64,000 bases of DNA from Nocardia iowensis. Its GTDB lineage: Bacteria; Actinomycetota; Actinomycetes; Mycobacteriales; Mycobacteriaceae. A model generated the notes under the pieces. It was not told the DNA's origin. It ran no database searches and was given only the letters and a program-made list of their open reading frames with translations. The stretch covers positions 5,890,001-5,954,000 of the forward strand of contig NZ_CP078145.1 of assembly GCF_019222765.1 (NCBI RefSeq), in the 5' to 3' direction. A program made the position numbers and the translations under genes. Shown piece by piece: positions 25,381 through 37,089 of the stretch. Position 1 is the first letter of the stretch. Every line of letters starts with the position of its first letter.

Positions 25381-26370
25381 TCAGCCGAAGAAGCTGCCGA
25401 TGGTGTCCCAGCCGAGCACGGAATCGACCGCGAGACCGCAGAACACCACGGCGAGATAGTTGTTCGACTGCAGGAACAGCCGCAGCGGCTTCACCGATTC
25501 GCCCCGCCGCACACCCGAGTACAGCTGGTGCGCCATGAGCAGGAACCAGGCTCCGGCCACCAGCGCCACGGCGGTGTAGACCACGCCGGTCGCGGGGGCC
25601 AAGGCCAGTGTGGTGAGCACGGTGAGCCAGGTGTAGATGACGATCTGCTTGGTCACCACCTGCTCGGTGGCCACCACCGGCAGCATCGGCACGCCCGCCG
25701 CGCGGTAGTCCTCCTTATAGCGCATGGCCAGCGCCCAGGTGTGCGGCGGCGTCCAGAAGAAGATGACACCGAACAGCGCGATCGCTGGCCAGCCGATGCC
25801 ACCGGTCGCCGCGGACCAGCCGACCAGCGCGGGCATGCAACCCGCGGCGCCGCCCCACACCACGTTCTGCGAGGTGCGACGCTTCAGGCCGAGGGTGTAG
25901 ACGAAGACGTAGAACAAGATCGTCGCGACCACGAGCAGGCCGCTGAGCAGGTTCGCCTGCCACCACAGCCAGGCGAACGAGGCCAGACCGAGCAGCACAC
26001 CGAACACGAAGGCGTGCGAAGTGGGCACCGCCTCCCTGGCCAGCGGTCGCTTCGCGGTCCGCTTCATCACCTTGTCGATATCGGCGTCGGCGACACAGTT
26101 GAGCGTGTTCGCGCTCGCCGCGCCCATCCACCCACCGAAGAGGGTCACCAGAATGAGCCGGATGTCGATGTGGCCACGATCGGCGAGCAGCATTGTCGGA
26201 ATCGTGGCAACGAGCAGCAGTTCGATGACCCGAGGTTTGGTGAGCGCGATATACGCCAGCACCCGTCGCATCAGTTTGGACGGCAGGCCAGGCCCGGTGA
26301 ACCGGTCGGCCAGCGCCGTCGGAGAGGAGCCGTGCGCGCCATTGCCACCCGGCTGTTGCCCAATCCGCAC
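25381..26370 (-). CDS. ctaB: protoheme IX farnesyltransferase (heme O synthase)
   Basis: 329 residues from GTG 26370, which has the Shine-Dalgarno GAGGAG 6-10 bp upstream. UbiA prenyltransferase with nine or so membrane segments. First Asp-rich motif [20 protein letters not shown] and [18 protein letters not shown] near the N-terminus; [21 protein letters not shown] and [27 protein letters not shown] are CtaB signatures. It adds the farnesyl group to heme B, giving heme O for CtaA. Divergent from tkt as in M. tuberculosis (Rv1451/Rv1449c), and 3 bp from the convergent monooxygenase stop. Confidence 0.94.
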   Translation of the reverse strand: MRIGQQPGGNGAHGSSPTALADRFTGPGLPSKLMRRVLAYIALTKPRVIELLLVATIPTMLLADRGHIDIRLILVTLFGGWMGAASANTLNCVADADIDKVMKRTAKRPLAREAVPTSHAFVFGVLLGLASFAWLWWQANLLSGLLVVATILFYVFVYTLGLKRRTSQNVVWGGAAGCMPALVGWSAATGGIGWPAIALFGVIFFWTPPHTWALAMRYKEDYRAAGVPMLPVVATEQVVTKQIVIYTWLTVLTTLALAPATGVVYTAVALVAGAWFLLMAHQLYSGVRRGESVKPLRLFLQSNNYLAVVFCGLAVDSVLGWDTIGSFFG

Positions 26371-26931
26371 TGTTTCTCCTCGCACGCTGTGCATCGCCTC
26401 CGGCATGGACCAAGCAGCACGCTCGGTCCCACTGAGCTGGATGCGCGAGAGCTGGACCTTCGCCCGCCTCGGCGCCCCTTCAGCCGGTGCGGCGCGGCTA
26501 CTACTACAGAGGATGGTAGACCCCGCCAACCCCCGTCCTCACATAGCCCCACACAACAACATTGAGAATGTGATCCATCAGACCAAGCCGTCCGACCCCA
26601 GCTACGGCAAACCCTCCTCGCCCCATACCCACCCAACCCAACCCCCACAAAGCGAGTCTTACGAGCGCGTTCGCGGCCCGTCTCGCGCCCGAGCGGTCGA
26701 AGCGCACGCGACGAAGTCGCAAGTCTCGACCGCTCGGACGCGAGACTTCCCGGGGCCGCGAACACGCCGCGGCCACGCGGCCAATAAACACAGGGTTCCT
26801 ATGTTGCCGCTCAGCGGGCACATCTAGGGTGGTTGGGTACACACCCGGTATGCACGCCGTCGCTGTTGTGCGTTCATCGCCGCCAGTAAAAGCCGCCGTC
26901 GACGAAACCAAATGTCAGGAGAACCTCGGTC
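26371..26931. other. 561-bp divergent gap between ctaB and tkt
   Basis: No gene is supported. It contains a 100-bp imperfect hairpin (26667-26767), and near tkt a possible -10 hexamer TAGGGT (26825-26830). The remainder (26371-26660) has no coding signature that I trust, though it is C-rich on the plus strand. Confidence 0.55.
26667..26767. repeat. large imperfect inverted repeat between ctaB and tkt
   Basis: The arms pair over 12 + 8 + 11 bp with one mismatch and a 6-base bulge. Innermost, CCGAGCGGTCGA (26689-26700) faces TCGACCGCTCGG (26726-26737). Next, GTCTCGCG (26680-26687) faces CGCGAGAC (26739-26746). Outermost, GTTCGCGGCCC (26669-26679) faces GGGCCGCGAAC (26753-26763). The 25-base loop contains its own palindrome GCGACGAAGTCGC (26708-26720). 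Both neighbours point away from it, so it does not terminate either. Confidence 0.65.
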
Positions 26932-29091
26932 GTGTCAGTCACAGACGACATCCGCGCCCTCACTCAGCCGAATCACCCGGACGACTGGACGGATCTGGAC
27001 ACCAAGGCCGTCGACACGATACGGGTGCTCGCCGCCGACGCGGTGCAGAACGCCGGAAACGGTCACCCTGGCACCGCGATGAGCCTGGCCCCGTTGGCGT
27101 ATTCCCTGTACCAGCGGACCATGCGGATCGACCCGAGTGATCCGAGCTGGGTCGGCCGGGACCGGTTCGTGCTGTCCTGCGGTCACTCCAGCATCACCCA
27201 GTACATCCAGCTCTACTTGGCGGGTTTCGGTCTGGAGCTGGACGATCTGAAGAACCTGCGCAAGTGGGGTTCGCTGACCCCGGGCCACCCCGAGTTCCGG
27301 CACACCGACGGCGTCGAGATCACCACCGGCCCGCTCGGCCAGGGTCTGGCCTCCGCGGTCGGTATGGCGATGGCCGCGCGCCGCGAGCGCGGGTTGTTCG
27401 ATCCGGACGCCGCGCCAGGCGCCAGCCCGTTCGACCACTTCATCTACGTGATCGCCTCCGACGGCGACATGGAGGAGGGCGTCACCTCCGAGGCATCGTC
27501 GCTGGCGGGCACCCAGCAGCTCGGCAACCTCGTGCTGATCTACGACGACAACAAGATTTCCATCGAGGACGACACCACCATCGCGTTCAACGAGGATGTC
27601 GCCAAGCGTTACGAGGCGTACGGCTGGCATGTCCAGGTGGTCGAGGGCGGCGAGGATGTCGTCGCCATCGAGTCGGCGCTGGCCGCCGCCAAGGCGGAGA
27701 CCGGCAAGCCGTCGATCATCGTGCTGCGCACCATCATCGGCTACCCGGCGCCCAACAAGATGAACACCGGCGCCGCGCACGGTGCCGCGCTCGGCGCCGA
27801 CGAGGTGGCCGCCACCAAGAAGATCCTCGGCTTCGACCCGGAACAGTCCTTCCAGGTCGACTCCGAGGTGATCGGGCATACCCGTAAGGCCATCGACCGT
27901 GGCAAGCAGGCGCATGCCGCCTGGCAGGAGCAGTTCGACGGGTGGGCGCAGGCCAACCCGGAGCGCAAGCAGCTGTTCGATCGTCTCGCCAAGCGCGATC
28001 TGCCGCAGGGCTGGGCCGCCAATCTGCCCACCTGGGAAGCCGATCCGAAGGGCATGGCGACCCGCAAGGCGTCCGGCAAGGTGCTCGCCGCGCTGGCGCC
28101 GGTGCTGCCGGAACTGTGGGGCGGCTCGGCCGACCTCGCCGAGTCGAACAACACCACCATGCCCGACACCCCGAGCTTCGGCCCCGAGTCGATCTCCACG
28201 GGCATGTGGAAGGCCAACCCGTACGGCCGCACCCTGCACTTCGGTGTGCGCGAGCACGCCATGGGCGCGATCCTCAACGGCATCGCGTTGCACGGCCCGA
28301 CCCGCCCGTACGGCGGCACCTTCCTGGTGTTCAGCGACTACATGCGCCCGGCGGTGCGGCTGGCCGCGCTGATGCGCGTGCCCGCCATCTACGTGTGGAC
28401 GCACGACTCCATCGGCCTCGGTGAGGACGGCCCGACGCACCAGCCGATCGAGCACCTCGCGGCGCTGCGCGCGATCCCTGGTCTGAACGTGGTGCGCCCC
28501 GGTGACGCCAACGAGACCAGCTACGCGTGGCGGACCATCCTGGAGCGTGACAGCGCCGAGCACACCTCGCACTTCTCCGTCTCCGAGATGCCGCACCAGG
28601 ACGGCCCGTCGGCGCTGGCGCTGACCCGCCAGGATCTGCCGATCCAGCAGGGCACCAGCTTCGAGGGCGTCAAGAAGGGCGGCTACATTCTGGCCGAATC
28701 CTCCACCGACACTCCGCAAGTGATCCTCATCGCTACCGGCTCGGAGCTCCAGCTGGCCGTCGAGGCCCGCACTACGCTGGAGGAGCGGGGCATCGGAACC
28801 CGGGTGGTGTCGATGCCGTGTGTGGAATGGTTCGACGCGCAGGATCAGGCTTACCGCAACGAGGTCCTTCCGCCGACCGTCACCGCACGCGTCGTCGTCG
28901 AGGCCGGTATCGCGATGCCGTGGCACCGGTTCGCCGGTGACGCGGGCCAGATCGTCTCGATCGAGCACTTCGGTGCTTCCGCCGACTACAAGACCCTCTT
29001 CCGCGAGTTCGGATTCACTACCGAAGCCGTGGTCGCCGCCGCGCTCACCACCTTCGAGAACAGCGGCGCAGTCGAAAACGTGAAGGGATAA
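26932..29091 (+). CDS. tkt: transketolase
   Basis: 719 residues, full length. Thiamine-diphosphate region GDGDMEEGVTSEASSLAGTQQLGNLVLIYDDNKISIEDDT, N-terminal GNGHPGTAMSLAPLAYSLYQ, pyrimidine-domain DSIGLGEDGPTHQPIEHLAALRAIP and C-terminal ASADYKTLFREFGFT. It moves two-carbon ketol units between sugar phosphates in the non-oxidative pentose phosphate pathway. GTG 26932 with AGGAGA upstream fits the family N-terminus. First gene of tkt-tal-zwf-opcA-pgl, all closely spaced. Equivalent to Rv1449c. Confidence 0.97.
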   Translation: MSVTDDIRALTQPNHPDDWTDLDTKAVDTIRVLAADAVQNAGNGHPGTAMSLAPLAYSLYQRTMRIDPSDPSWVGRDRFVLSCGHSSITQYIQLYLAGFGLELDDLKNLRKWGSLTPGHPEFRHTDGVEITTGPLGQGLASAVGMAMAARRERGLFDPDAAPGASPFDHFIYVIASDGDMEEGVTSEASSLAGTQQLGNLVLIYDDNKISIEDDTTIAFNEDVAKRYEAYGWHVQVVEGGEDVVAIESALAAAKAETGKPSIIVLRTIIGYPAPNKMNTGAAHGAALGADEVAATKKILGFDPEQSFQVDSEVIGHTRKAIDRGKQAHAAWQEQFDGWAQANPERKQLFDRLAKRDLPQGWAANLPTWEADPKGMATRKASGKVLAALAPVLPELWGGSADLAESNNTTMPDTPSFGPESISTGMWKANPYGRTLHFGVREHAMGAILNGIALHGPTRPYGGTFLVFSDYMRPAVRLAALMRVPAIYVWTHDSIGLGEDGPTHQPIEHLAALRAIPGLNVVRPGDANETSYAWRTILERDSAEHTSHFSVSEMPHQDGPSALALTRQDLPIQQGTSFEGVKKGGYILAESSTDTPQVILIATGSELQLAVEARTTLEERGIGTRVVSMPCVEWFDAQDQAYRNEVLPPTVTARVVVEAGIAMPWHRFAGDAGQIVSIEHFGASADYKTLFREFGFTTEAVVAAALTTFENSGAVENVKG

Positions 29092-29097
29092 GCGCTC

Positions 29098-30228
29098 ATG
29101 ACACAGAACGCGAATACCGCCGCCCTCACCGCGGCAGGCGTTTCCGTATGGCTCGACGACCTGTCCAGGGACCGCATCCAGTCCGGCAACCTGGCCGAGC
29201 TGATCGACACCCGCGGCGTTGTCGGGGTGACCACCAACCCGACGATCTTCCAGGGTGCGCTGAGCAAGGGCCACGCCTACGACGGACAGCTCAAAGAGCT
29301 TGCCGCCCAGGGCGCTGACGCCGACGCCGCGATCCGCACCATCACCACCGATGACGTGCGCGCCGCCTGCGACGTCTTCGCCGGCGTGTACGAGGCGTCC
29401 AACGGCGTGGACGGCCGCGTCTCCATCGAGGTCGATCCCCGCTTCGCGTTCGACGCGGAGAAGACCATCGCGCAGGCCATCGACCTGTGGAAGACCGTCG
29501 ACCGGCCGAACCTGTTCATCAAGATCCCGGCCACCGAGGCGGGTCTGCCCGCGATCACCAAGGTGATCGCCGAGGGCATCAGCGTGAACGTCACGCTGAT
29601 CTTCTCCGTCCAGCGCTACCTTTCGGTGATGGGCGCCTACCTGGACGGTCTGCGCAGCGCCAAGACCGCGGGCCACGACCTGGCCAAGATCCATTCGGTC
29701 GCTTCGTTCTTCGTGTCCCGGGTGGACACCGAGATCGATAAGCGGCTCGAGGCGATCGGCTCCGACGAAGCCCTCGCGCTGCGCGGGCAGGCCGGTATCG
29801 CCAACGCCCGGCTGGCCTACGCCGCGTACCAGGACGTCTTCGACGGCGGCGCGCACACCTCCACCTACGCCCACCTCGGCGCCGCGGGCGCGAATCGGCA
29901 ACGGCCACTGTGGGCTTCGACCGGTGTGAAGAACCCGGAGTACTCCGACGTCATGTACGTCACCGAGCTGGTGGCGCCGAACACGGTGAACACGTTGCCG
30001 GAGAAGACCCTCGAAGCCGTCGCCGACCACGCCGAGATCCGCGGCGACACCGTCAGCGGCACCGCCGCGGCGGCCCAGGAGGTCTTCGACAAGCTCGCCG
30101 CCGTCGGCATCGACCTGGACGACGTGTTCCAGGTGCTCGAGCGCGAGGGCGTGGACAAGTTCGAGAAGTCGTGGGCGGAACTGCTTTCCGCCACCGCGGA
30201 GGAATTGACCGCGGCCGGGAACAACTGA
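29098..30228 (+). CDS. tal: transaldolase
   Basis: 376 residues, the actinobacterial long type. [20 protein letters not shown], the Schiff-base Lys in [16 protein letters not shown] (near residue 143), and [38 protein letters not shown]. It transfers a dihydroxyacetone unit between sedoheptulose 7-phosphate and glyceraldehyde 3-phosphate. Six bases after tkt; operon member. Equivalent to Rv1448c. Confidence 0.97.
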   Translation: MTQNANTAALTAAGVSVWLDDLSRDRIQSGNLAELIDTRGVVGVTTNPTIFQGALSKGHAYDGQLKELAAQGADADAAIRTITTDDVRAACDVFAGVYEASNGVDGRVSIEVDPRFAFDAEKTIAQAIDLWKTVDRPNLFIKIPATEAGLPAITKVIAEGISVNVTLIFSVQRYLSVMGAYLDGLRSAKTAGHDLAKIHSVASFFVSRVDTEIDKRLEAIGSDEALALRGQAGIANARLAYAAYQDVFDGGAHTSTYAHLGAAGANRQRPLWASTGVKNPEYSDVMYVTELVAPNTVNTLPEKTLEAVADHAEIRGDTVSGTAAAAQEVFDKLAAVGIDLDDVFQVLEREGVDKFEKSWAELLSATAEELTAAGNN

Positions 30229-30233
30229 CGACG

Positions 30234-31793
30234 ATGGCCGGCCCCAAAACCCCGACCTGGCAGAACCCGCTGCGCGACGAGCGGGACAAGCGGGTGCCGC
30301 GCATCGCGGGCCCGTGCAGCATGGTGATCTTCGGAGTCACCGGTGACCTGTCCCGGAAGAAGTTGATGCCGGCCATCTACGACCTGGCGAACCGGGGGCT
30401 GCTGCCCCCGGGTTTCGCGCTGGTCGGCTTCGCGCGGCGCGACTACGCCGACGAGGACTTCGCCAAGGTCGTGCTCGACTCGGTGAAGGCGCACGCGCGC
30501 ACGCCCTTCCGGCAAGAGGTCTGGGACCACCTTGCCGAGGGAATTCGGTTCGTGCAGGGCAGTTTCGACGACGACACCGCCTTCGCCACGCTCGCCGACA
30601 CCCTGGCGAAGCTGGACAAGGATCGCGGCACCGGCAGCAATCACGCCTTCTACCTGTCGATTCCGCCGAACATGTTCCCGGTGGTGCTCGATCAGCTGTC
30701 CGAGCACGGGCTCGCTCAGCCGAACGTCACCGACGCCGCGGGCCGTAAGCCGTGGCGGCGGGTGGTGATCGAGAAGCCGTTCGGCCACGACCTGGAGAGC
30801 GCGCAGGAGCTCAACGCGCTGGTCAACCGGGTGTTCCCGGAAGAGACGGTGTTCCGCATCGACCACTATCTCGGCAAGGAGACGGTGCAGAACATCCTGG
30901 CGCTGCGCTTCGCCAACCAGCTCTACGACCCGATCTTCAACGCCAACTACGTCGACCATGTTCAGATCACCATGGCCGAGGACATCGGATTGGGCGGTCG
31001 CGCGGGCTATTACGACGGCATCGGCGCGGCCCGCGACGTGATCCAGAACCACCTGCTGCAGCTGCTCGCGCTCACCGCGATGGAAGAGCCGATCAGCTTC
31101 CAGCCCAAGCAGTTGCAGGCCGAGAAGATCAAGGTGCTCTCGGCTACGAAACTCGTTGAGCCGCTGGATGAAACCACCGCGCGCGGACAGTACGCGGAGG
31201 GCTGGCAGGGCGGCGAGCATGTGGTCGGCCTGCTCGACGAGGAGGGTTTCGACCCCGAGTCGCGCACCGAAACCTATGCCGCGATCACCCTGGCGGTCGA
31301 CACGCGCCGCTGGGCCGGTGTGCCGTTCTATCTGCGCACCGGAAAACGGCTTGGCCGCAGGGTCACCGAGATCGCGGTGATCTTCAAGCGCGCTCCGCAC
31401 CTGCCGTTCGACCAGACCATGACCGAGGATCTCGGGCAGAACGCGCTGGTCATCCGGGTGCAGCCGGACGAGGGCATCACCACCCGGTTCGGGTCTAAGG
31501 TGCCGGGGTCCAGCATGGAAGTGCGCGACGTCAACATGGATTTCAGCTACGGCGAGGCGTTCACCGAGTCTTCCCCCGAGGCCTACGAGCGCCTGATCCT
31601 CGACGTGCTGCTCGGGGTGCCGTCGCTGTTCCCGGTGAACGCGGAGGTCGAATTGTCCTGGGGCATCCTGGATCCGGTGATCGAATACTGGGCGACCGAA
31701 GGTAAACCCGAACCCTATGAGGCGGGCACCTGGGGTCCGGCCTCGGCCGACGAGATGCTCACCCGCACCGGGCGCGAATGGCGGCGGCCATGA
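30234..31793 (+). CDS. zwf: glucose-6-phosphate 1-dehydrogenase
   Basis: 519 residues. Nucleotide motif VIFGVTGDLSRKKLMPAIYDLANR near residue 30, active-site segment RIDHYLGKETVQNILALRFAN near residue 208, and IEKPFGHDLESAQELN. Catalyses the first, NADPH-forming step of the oxidative pentose phosphate pathway. ATG 30234 lies 5 bp after tal; the long upstream open frame lies within tal and is not used. The stop overlaps opcA by ATGA. Equivalent to zwf2 (Rv1447c). Confidence 0.97.
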   Translation: MAGPKTPTWQNPLRDERDKRVPRIAGPCSMVIFGVTGDLSRKKLMPAIYDLANRGLLPPGFALVGFARRDYADEDFAKVVLDSVKAHARTPFRQEVWDHLAEGIRFVQGSFDDDTAFATLADTLAKLDKDRGTGSNHAFYLSIPPNMFPVVLDQLSEHGLAQPNVTDAAGRKPWRRVVIEKPFGHDLESAQELNALVNRVFPEETVFRIDHYLGKETVQNILALRFANQLYDPIFNANYVDHVQITMAEDIGLGGRAGYYDGIGAARDVIQNHLLQLLALTAMEEPISFQPKQLQAEKIKVLSATKLVEPLDETTARGQYAEGWQGGEHVVGLLDEEGFDPESRTETYAAITLAVDTRRWAGVPFYLRTGKRLGRRVTEIAVIFKRAPHLPFDQTMTEDLGQNALVIRVQPDEGITTRFGSKVPGSSMEVRDVNMDFSYGEAFTESSPEAYERLILDVLLGVPSLFPVNAEVELSWGILDPVIEYWATEGKPEPYEAGTWGPASADEMLTRTGREWRRP

Positions 31794-32698
31794 TCATCGA
31801 CATTCCACAGACCACCACCGGCGAGGTCACCAAGCGCATCGTGCAGTTGCGCGAAAGCAACGGCGTGATCACCATGGGCCGGGTGCTCACCCTGGTGGTG
31901 TGCACGCTGGACAGCTCCGAGGCCGAGGACGCGATCGACGCCGCCAATGACGCGAGCCGCGAACACCCTTGCCGGGTGGTCGTTCTGGCCCGCGGCGACC
32001 GGGAGGCCGAGACTCGGCTCGACGCACAGATCCGGGTCGGCGGTGACGCGGGTGCGGCCGAGGTGATCGTGCTGCGGTTGCAGGGCGAGCTGGTGAACCA
32101 CGAAAGCAGCGTCGTCATCCCGTTCCTGCTGCCGGACACCCCCGTGGTCGCCTGGTGGCCGCGCGGCGCACCGGAGTTCCCGTCCAAGGACTCCGTGGGG
32201 CGCTTGGCAACTCGGCGCATCACCGACGCCACCTACGCGGCCGACCCGCAAGCCGCGATCAAGAAGCGGCTCGACTCCTACGCGTCCGGTGACACCGATC
32301 TGGCCTGGAGCCGGATCACCTACTGGCGTGCGCTACTCGCCGCCGCGTTGGACGAACCGCCGTTCGAGCCGGTGAAATCGGCGCTGGTCTCCGGGCTGCG
32401 CGACGAGCCCGCGCTGGACATCCTGGCGGGCTGGCTCGCCATCCGCCTCGACTGCCCGGTGACGCGCCGGACCGGTGCGCTGAAGGTGGAACTGCATCGA
32501 CCGTCGGTGTCGGTCGCGATCGAACGGCCGCAGACCGGCCGCACCGCGACGCTGACCCGCACCGGCGACCCGGACCAGCGAATCGCGCTGGCCCGCCGGG
32601 AAACTCGCGACTGCCTGGCCGAGGAGCTGCGCAGGCTCGACGCCGATGAGATCTACGCCGAGGCACTCGCCGGAATCGAGAAGGTGACGTATGAGTGA
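31790..32698 (+). CDS. opcA: glucose-6-phosphate dehydrogenase assembly protein OpcA
   Basis: 302 residues beginning MIIDIPQTTTGEVTKRIVQLRE, typical of OpcA. VLTLVVCTLDSSEAEDAIDAANDASREHPCRVVVLARG and LPDTPVVAWWPRGAPEFPS are family stretches. In actinobacteria and cyanobacteria OpcA is an allosteric partner that assembles and activates G6PDH. The start overlaps the zwf stop by 4 bases, so the two proteins are probably co-translated. Equivalent to Rv1446c. Confidence 0.95.
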   Translation: MIIDIPQTTTGEVTKRIVQLRESNGVITMGRVLTLVVCTLDSSEAEDAIDAANDASREHPCRVVVLARGDREAETRLDAQIRVGGDAGAAEVIVLRLQGELVNHESSVVIPFLLPDTPVVAWWPRGAPEFPSKDSVGRLATRRITDATYAADPQAAIKKRLDSYASGDTDLAWSRITYWRALLAAALDEPPFEPVKSALVSGLRDEPALDILAGWLAIRLDCPVTRRTGALKVELHRPSVSVAIERPQTGRTATLTRTGDPDQRIALARRETRDCLAEELRRLDADEIYAEALAGIEKVTYE

Positions 32699-33458
32699 GC
32701 GCAGCGCCGCCGAGTTCCCTACCGACTTCCCCAGCGACACAGTCGAAGTCCACCTCGACACCGAATCGCTGGTTACCGCCGCGGCGACCCGGTTCGTCAG
32801 CGTTGTCGTTGCCGCCCAGGCCGAACGCGGATCCGCGTCGGTCGTGCTGACCGGCGGCGGCACCGGCATCGGCCTGCTCGAGCAGGTTCGCAAGGCACCC
32901 GGCGACATCGACTGGTCTCGCCTCGACGTCTTCTGGGGCGATGAGCGCTTCGTTCCCGCTGGCGACGCGGAACGCAACGACCGGCAGGCCCGCCAGGCCC
33001 TGCTCGACCATGTCCCGGTGGACCCGGCCCGGGTGCACCCGGTAGCCACCTCCGACGGCGAATACCCCGACCCGATCGAGGCCGCCGCCGAATACTCCGC
33101 CGCCGTGCACGCCTACCTCGCCGAACACGGCGCCTTCGACCTGCACCTGCTCGGCATGGGCGGCGAAGGGCACATCAACTCGCTGTTCCCGCATACCGAC
33201 GCGGTTCGCGAAGACCACGAACTCGTTGTCGCTGTGACCAATTCGCCGAAGCCACCGCCGGTCCGGGTGACCCTCACCATCCCCGCCATCCGCCGCACCC
33301 GCCACGTGGTGCTCGTCGTCGGTGGGGCGGCCAAGGCCGAGGCGGTCGCTTCGGCGATCGCGGGTGCGGACCCGGTCGACATTCCCGCCGCGGGCGCGGT
33401 CGGCCTCGAATCCACCACCTGGCTGCTCGACCAAGAGGCGGCCAGCGCGGTGAAGTAG
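32691..33458 (+). CDS. pgl: 6-phosphogluconolactonase
   Basis: 255 residues, DevB/Pgl type. VVLTGGGTGIGLLEQV, WSRLDVFWGDERFVPAGDAERNDRQARQALLDHV, FDLHLLGMGGEGHINSLFPHTDAV and ILVVGGAAKAEAV-like segments are typical. It hydrolyses 6-phosphogluconolactone after Zwf. The ATG lies 8 bp inside the end of opcA; the N-terminus reads MSERSAAEF, echoing the MSER wording found in the micro-ORF elements. Last gene of the pentose phosphate operon. Equivalent to Rv1445c. Confidence 0.95.
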   Translation: MSERSAAEFPTDFPSDTVEVHLDTESLVTAAATRFVSVVVAAQAERGSASVVLTGGGTGIGLLEQVRKAPGDIDWSRLDVFWGDERFVPAGDAERNDRQARQALLDHVPVDPARVHPVATSDGEYPDPIEAAAEYSAAVHAYLAEHGAFDLHLLGMGGEGHINSLFPHTDAVREDHELVVAVTNSPKPPPVRVTLTIPAIRRTRHVVLVVGGAAKAEAVASAIAGADPVDIPAAGAVGLESTTWLLDQEAASAVK

Positions 33459-33561
33459 CCGTGCCGACCATTCAGACGGAATGAGATCGTCGGACGGAAA
33501 ATAGTCCGGTCAGATCGGCGATGGCGCGCAAAATCATCGGACGACCGATAAGCTGGCGCGA

Positions 33562-35853
<2,292 letters not shown>

Positions 35854-35856
35854 TTG

Positions 35857-37089
35857 TCAGCCGAGGTGGACGGGGAAGGCGGCCAAGTCGTTTTGGGTGA
35901 GGACGGGGAGGTTGCGGATTTCCTCGACCGGGACTGCCAGGCGGAGATCGGGGAAGCGTTCGAAGAGGGCGGGGAGGGCGATTCCGGCTTCCAGGCGGGA
36001 GAGGGCGGCGCCGGGGCAGATGTGCGGGCCGTAGCCGAAGGTCAGGTGGCGGTGCGAGGTCGAGCGGGTGATGTCGAAGTTGTCGGAGTCTTCGCCGTGA
36101 ATGGCGGTGTCCCTGCCGATCGCCCGGTAGGACATGACCACGCCCTCACCCTTTTCGATGACGGTCTCGCCGATGGCGATGTCTTCGGTGGCGAAGCGCA
36201 TGAGCAGGTGGGTGACGGGGCTGTCCCACCGCAGCGTTTCCTCGACTGCTTGTTTCCACTCGATGTCGCCGCTGCGAATCTTGCTCAGCTGTTCGGGTTT
36301 GGTCAGCAGGGCACGGACGGCGTTGAGGATCAGACCGACCGTGGTTTCGTGGCCCGCCGCCACGAGGGCCTTCAGGTTGCCGACGACCTCTTCTTCGGTG
36401 AGCGGCTCGCCGCCGTCGGTGGCGTGGATGAGAGCGGTGGTGAGGTCGTCGGTCGGATCGGCGGTCTTCTTCCGCACCAGATCGGTGTAGTAGACGTCCA
36501 TTTCGTCGATGACGCGTAGTCGCTCATCCTGCGGGGTGAGCAGCGAGAAGAACGCCTTGTACCAGGCGAGGAGCATCGGGTGGTCGGCGCGGTCGACGCC
36601 CATCAGCTCGCTGACGACGCGCATGGGCAGCGGGTAGGCGAAGATTTCTTTGAGGTCGACGACAGCACCACCGCTGCCCGCGACGCTGAGATCGTCCAGG
36701 AGTTCGGCGGTCAGGCGCTCGATCGCCGGGCGGATATCGGCCAGTCGGCGCGGCGACAGGGCCTGCGTGGTCTTGATCCGCAGCCGCCGATGCTCGGCGC
36801 CGTCGACGGTGAACATAGACCGGCCCGCGTCGATCATCCCGATCAGCGGCCACTGCCGCGTCACCACGCCGGACGTCCACAACGACCAGCCGTTGATGTC
36901 CTTGATCAGCCGGGGATCGACGAGCAGTTGCCTGGCCAGTGCGTGCTCGGTGACCGTCCAGGCGGGAACGCCCAGCAGTTCGATCCGGGCGAGCGGACCG
37001 GCGGCGCGCAGTCGGGCGGTCTCCCCGGCGAGGTCACCGACCATCGGGTCGATCGCGATGGGCTCGGCGAATGGACATGTTTCAGTCAC
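35857..37089 (-). CDS. cvnE2: cytochrome P450, conservon type (CvnE-like), second copy
   Basis: 410 residues from GTG 37089, chosen by the strong Shine-Dalgarno GGAGG and a GTGA overlap with the preceding P450. All P450 landmarks are intact: I-helix ALVAAGHETTVGLI with the acid/Thr pair, K-helix EETLRW, and heme-binding loop FGYGPHICPGAALSRLE with the Cys thiolate. GWSLWTSGVVTRQWPLIGMIDAGRSMFT resembles CvnE proteins. Soluble bacterial class needing ferredoxin and reductase from elsewhere. Last gene of the conservon; substrate unknown. It converges on the E1 fusion gene with 3 bp between stops. Confidence 0.87.
   Translation of the reverse strand: MTETCPFAEPIAIDPMVGDLAGETARLRAAGPLARIELLGVPAWTVTEHALARQLLVDPRLIKDINGWSLWTSGVVTRQWPLIGMIDAGRSMFTVDGAEHRRLRIKTTQALSPRRLADIRPAIERLTAELLDDLSVAGSGGAVVDLKEIFAYPLPMRVVSELMGVDRADHPMLLAWYKAFFSLLTPQDERLRVIDEMDVYYTDLVRKKTADPTDDLTTALIHATDGGEPLTEEEVVGNLKALVAAGHETTVGLILNAVRALLTKPEQLSKIRSGDIEWKQAVEETLRWDSPVTHLLMRFATEDIAIGETVIEKGEGVVMSYRAIGRDTAIHGEDSDNFDITRSTSHRHLTFGYGPHICPGAALSRLEAGIALPALFERFPDLRLAVPVEEIRNLPVLTQNDLAAFPVHLG

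Noticed and set aside
26935..30030. Open frame of about 1030 codons antisense to tkt and tal
   Set aside because: It mirrors highly conserved transketolase and transaldolase codons; the product is His/Arg/Gly-rich with no domain. A GC-rich shadow.
29865..31400. 511-codon antisense frame over zwf
   Set aside because: Same reasoning; zwf on the other strand is certain.
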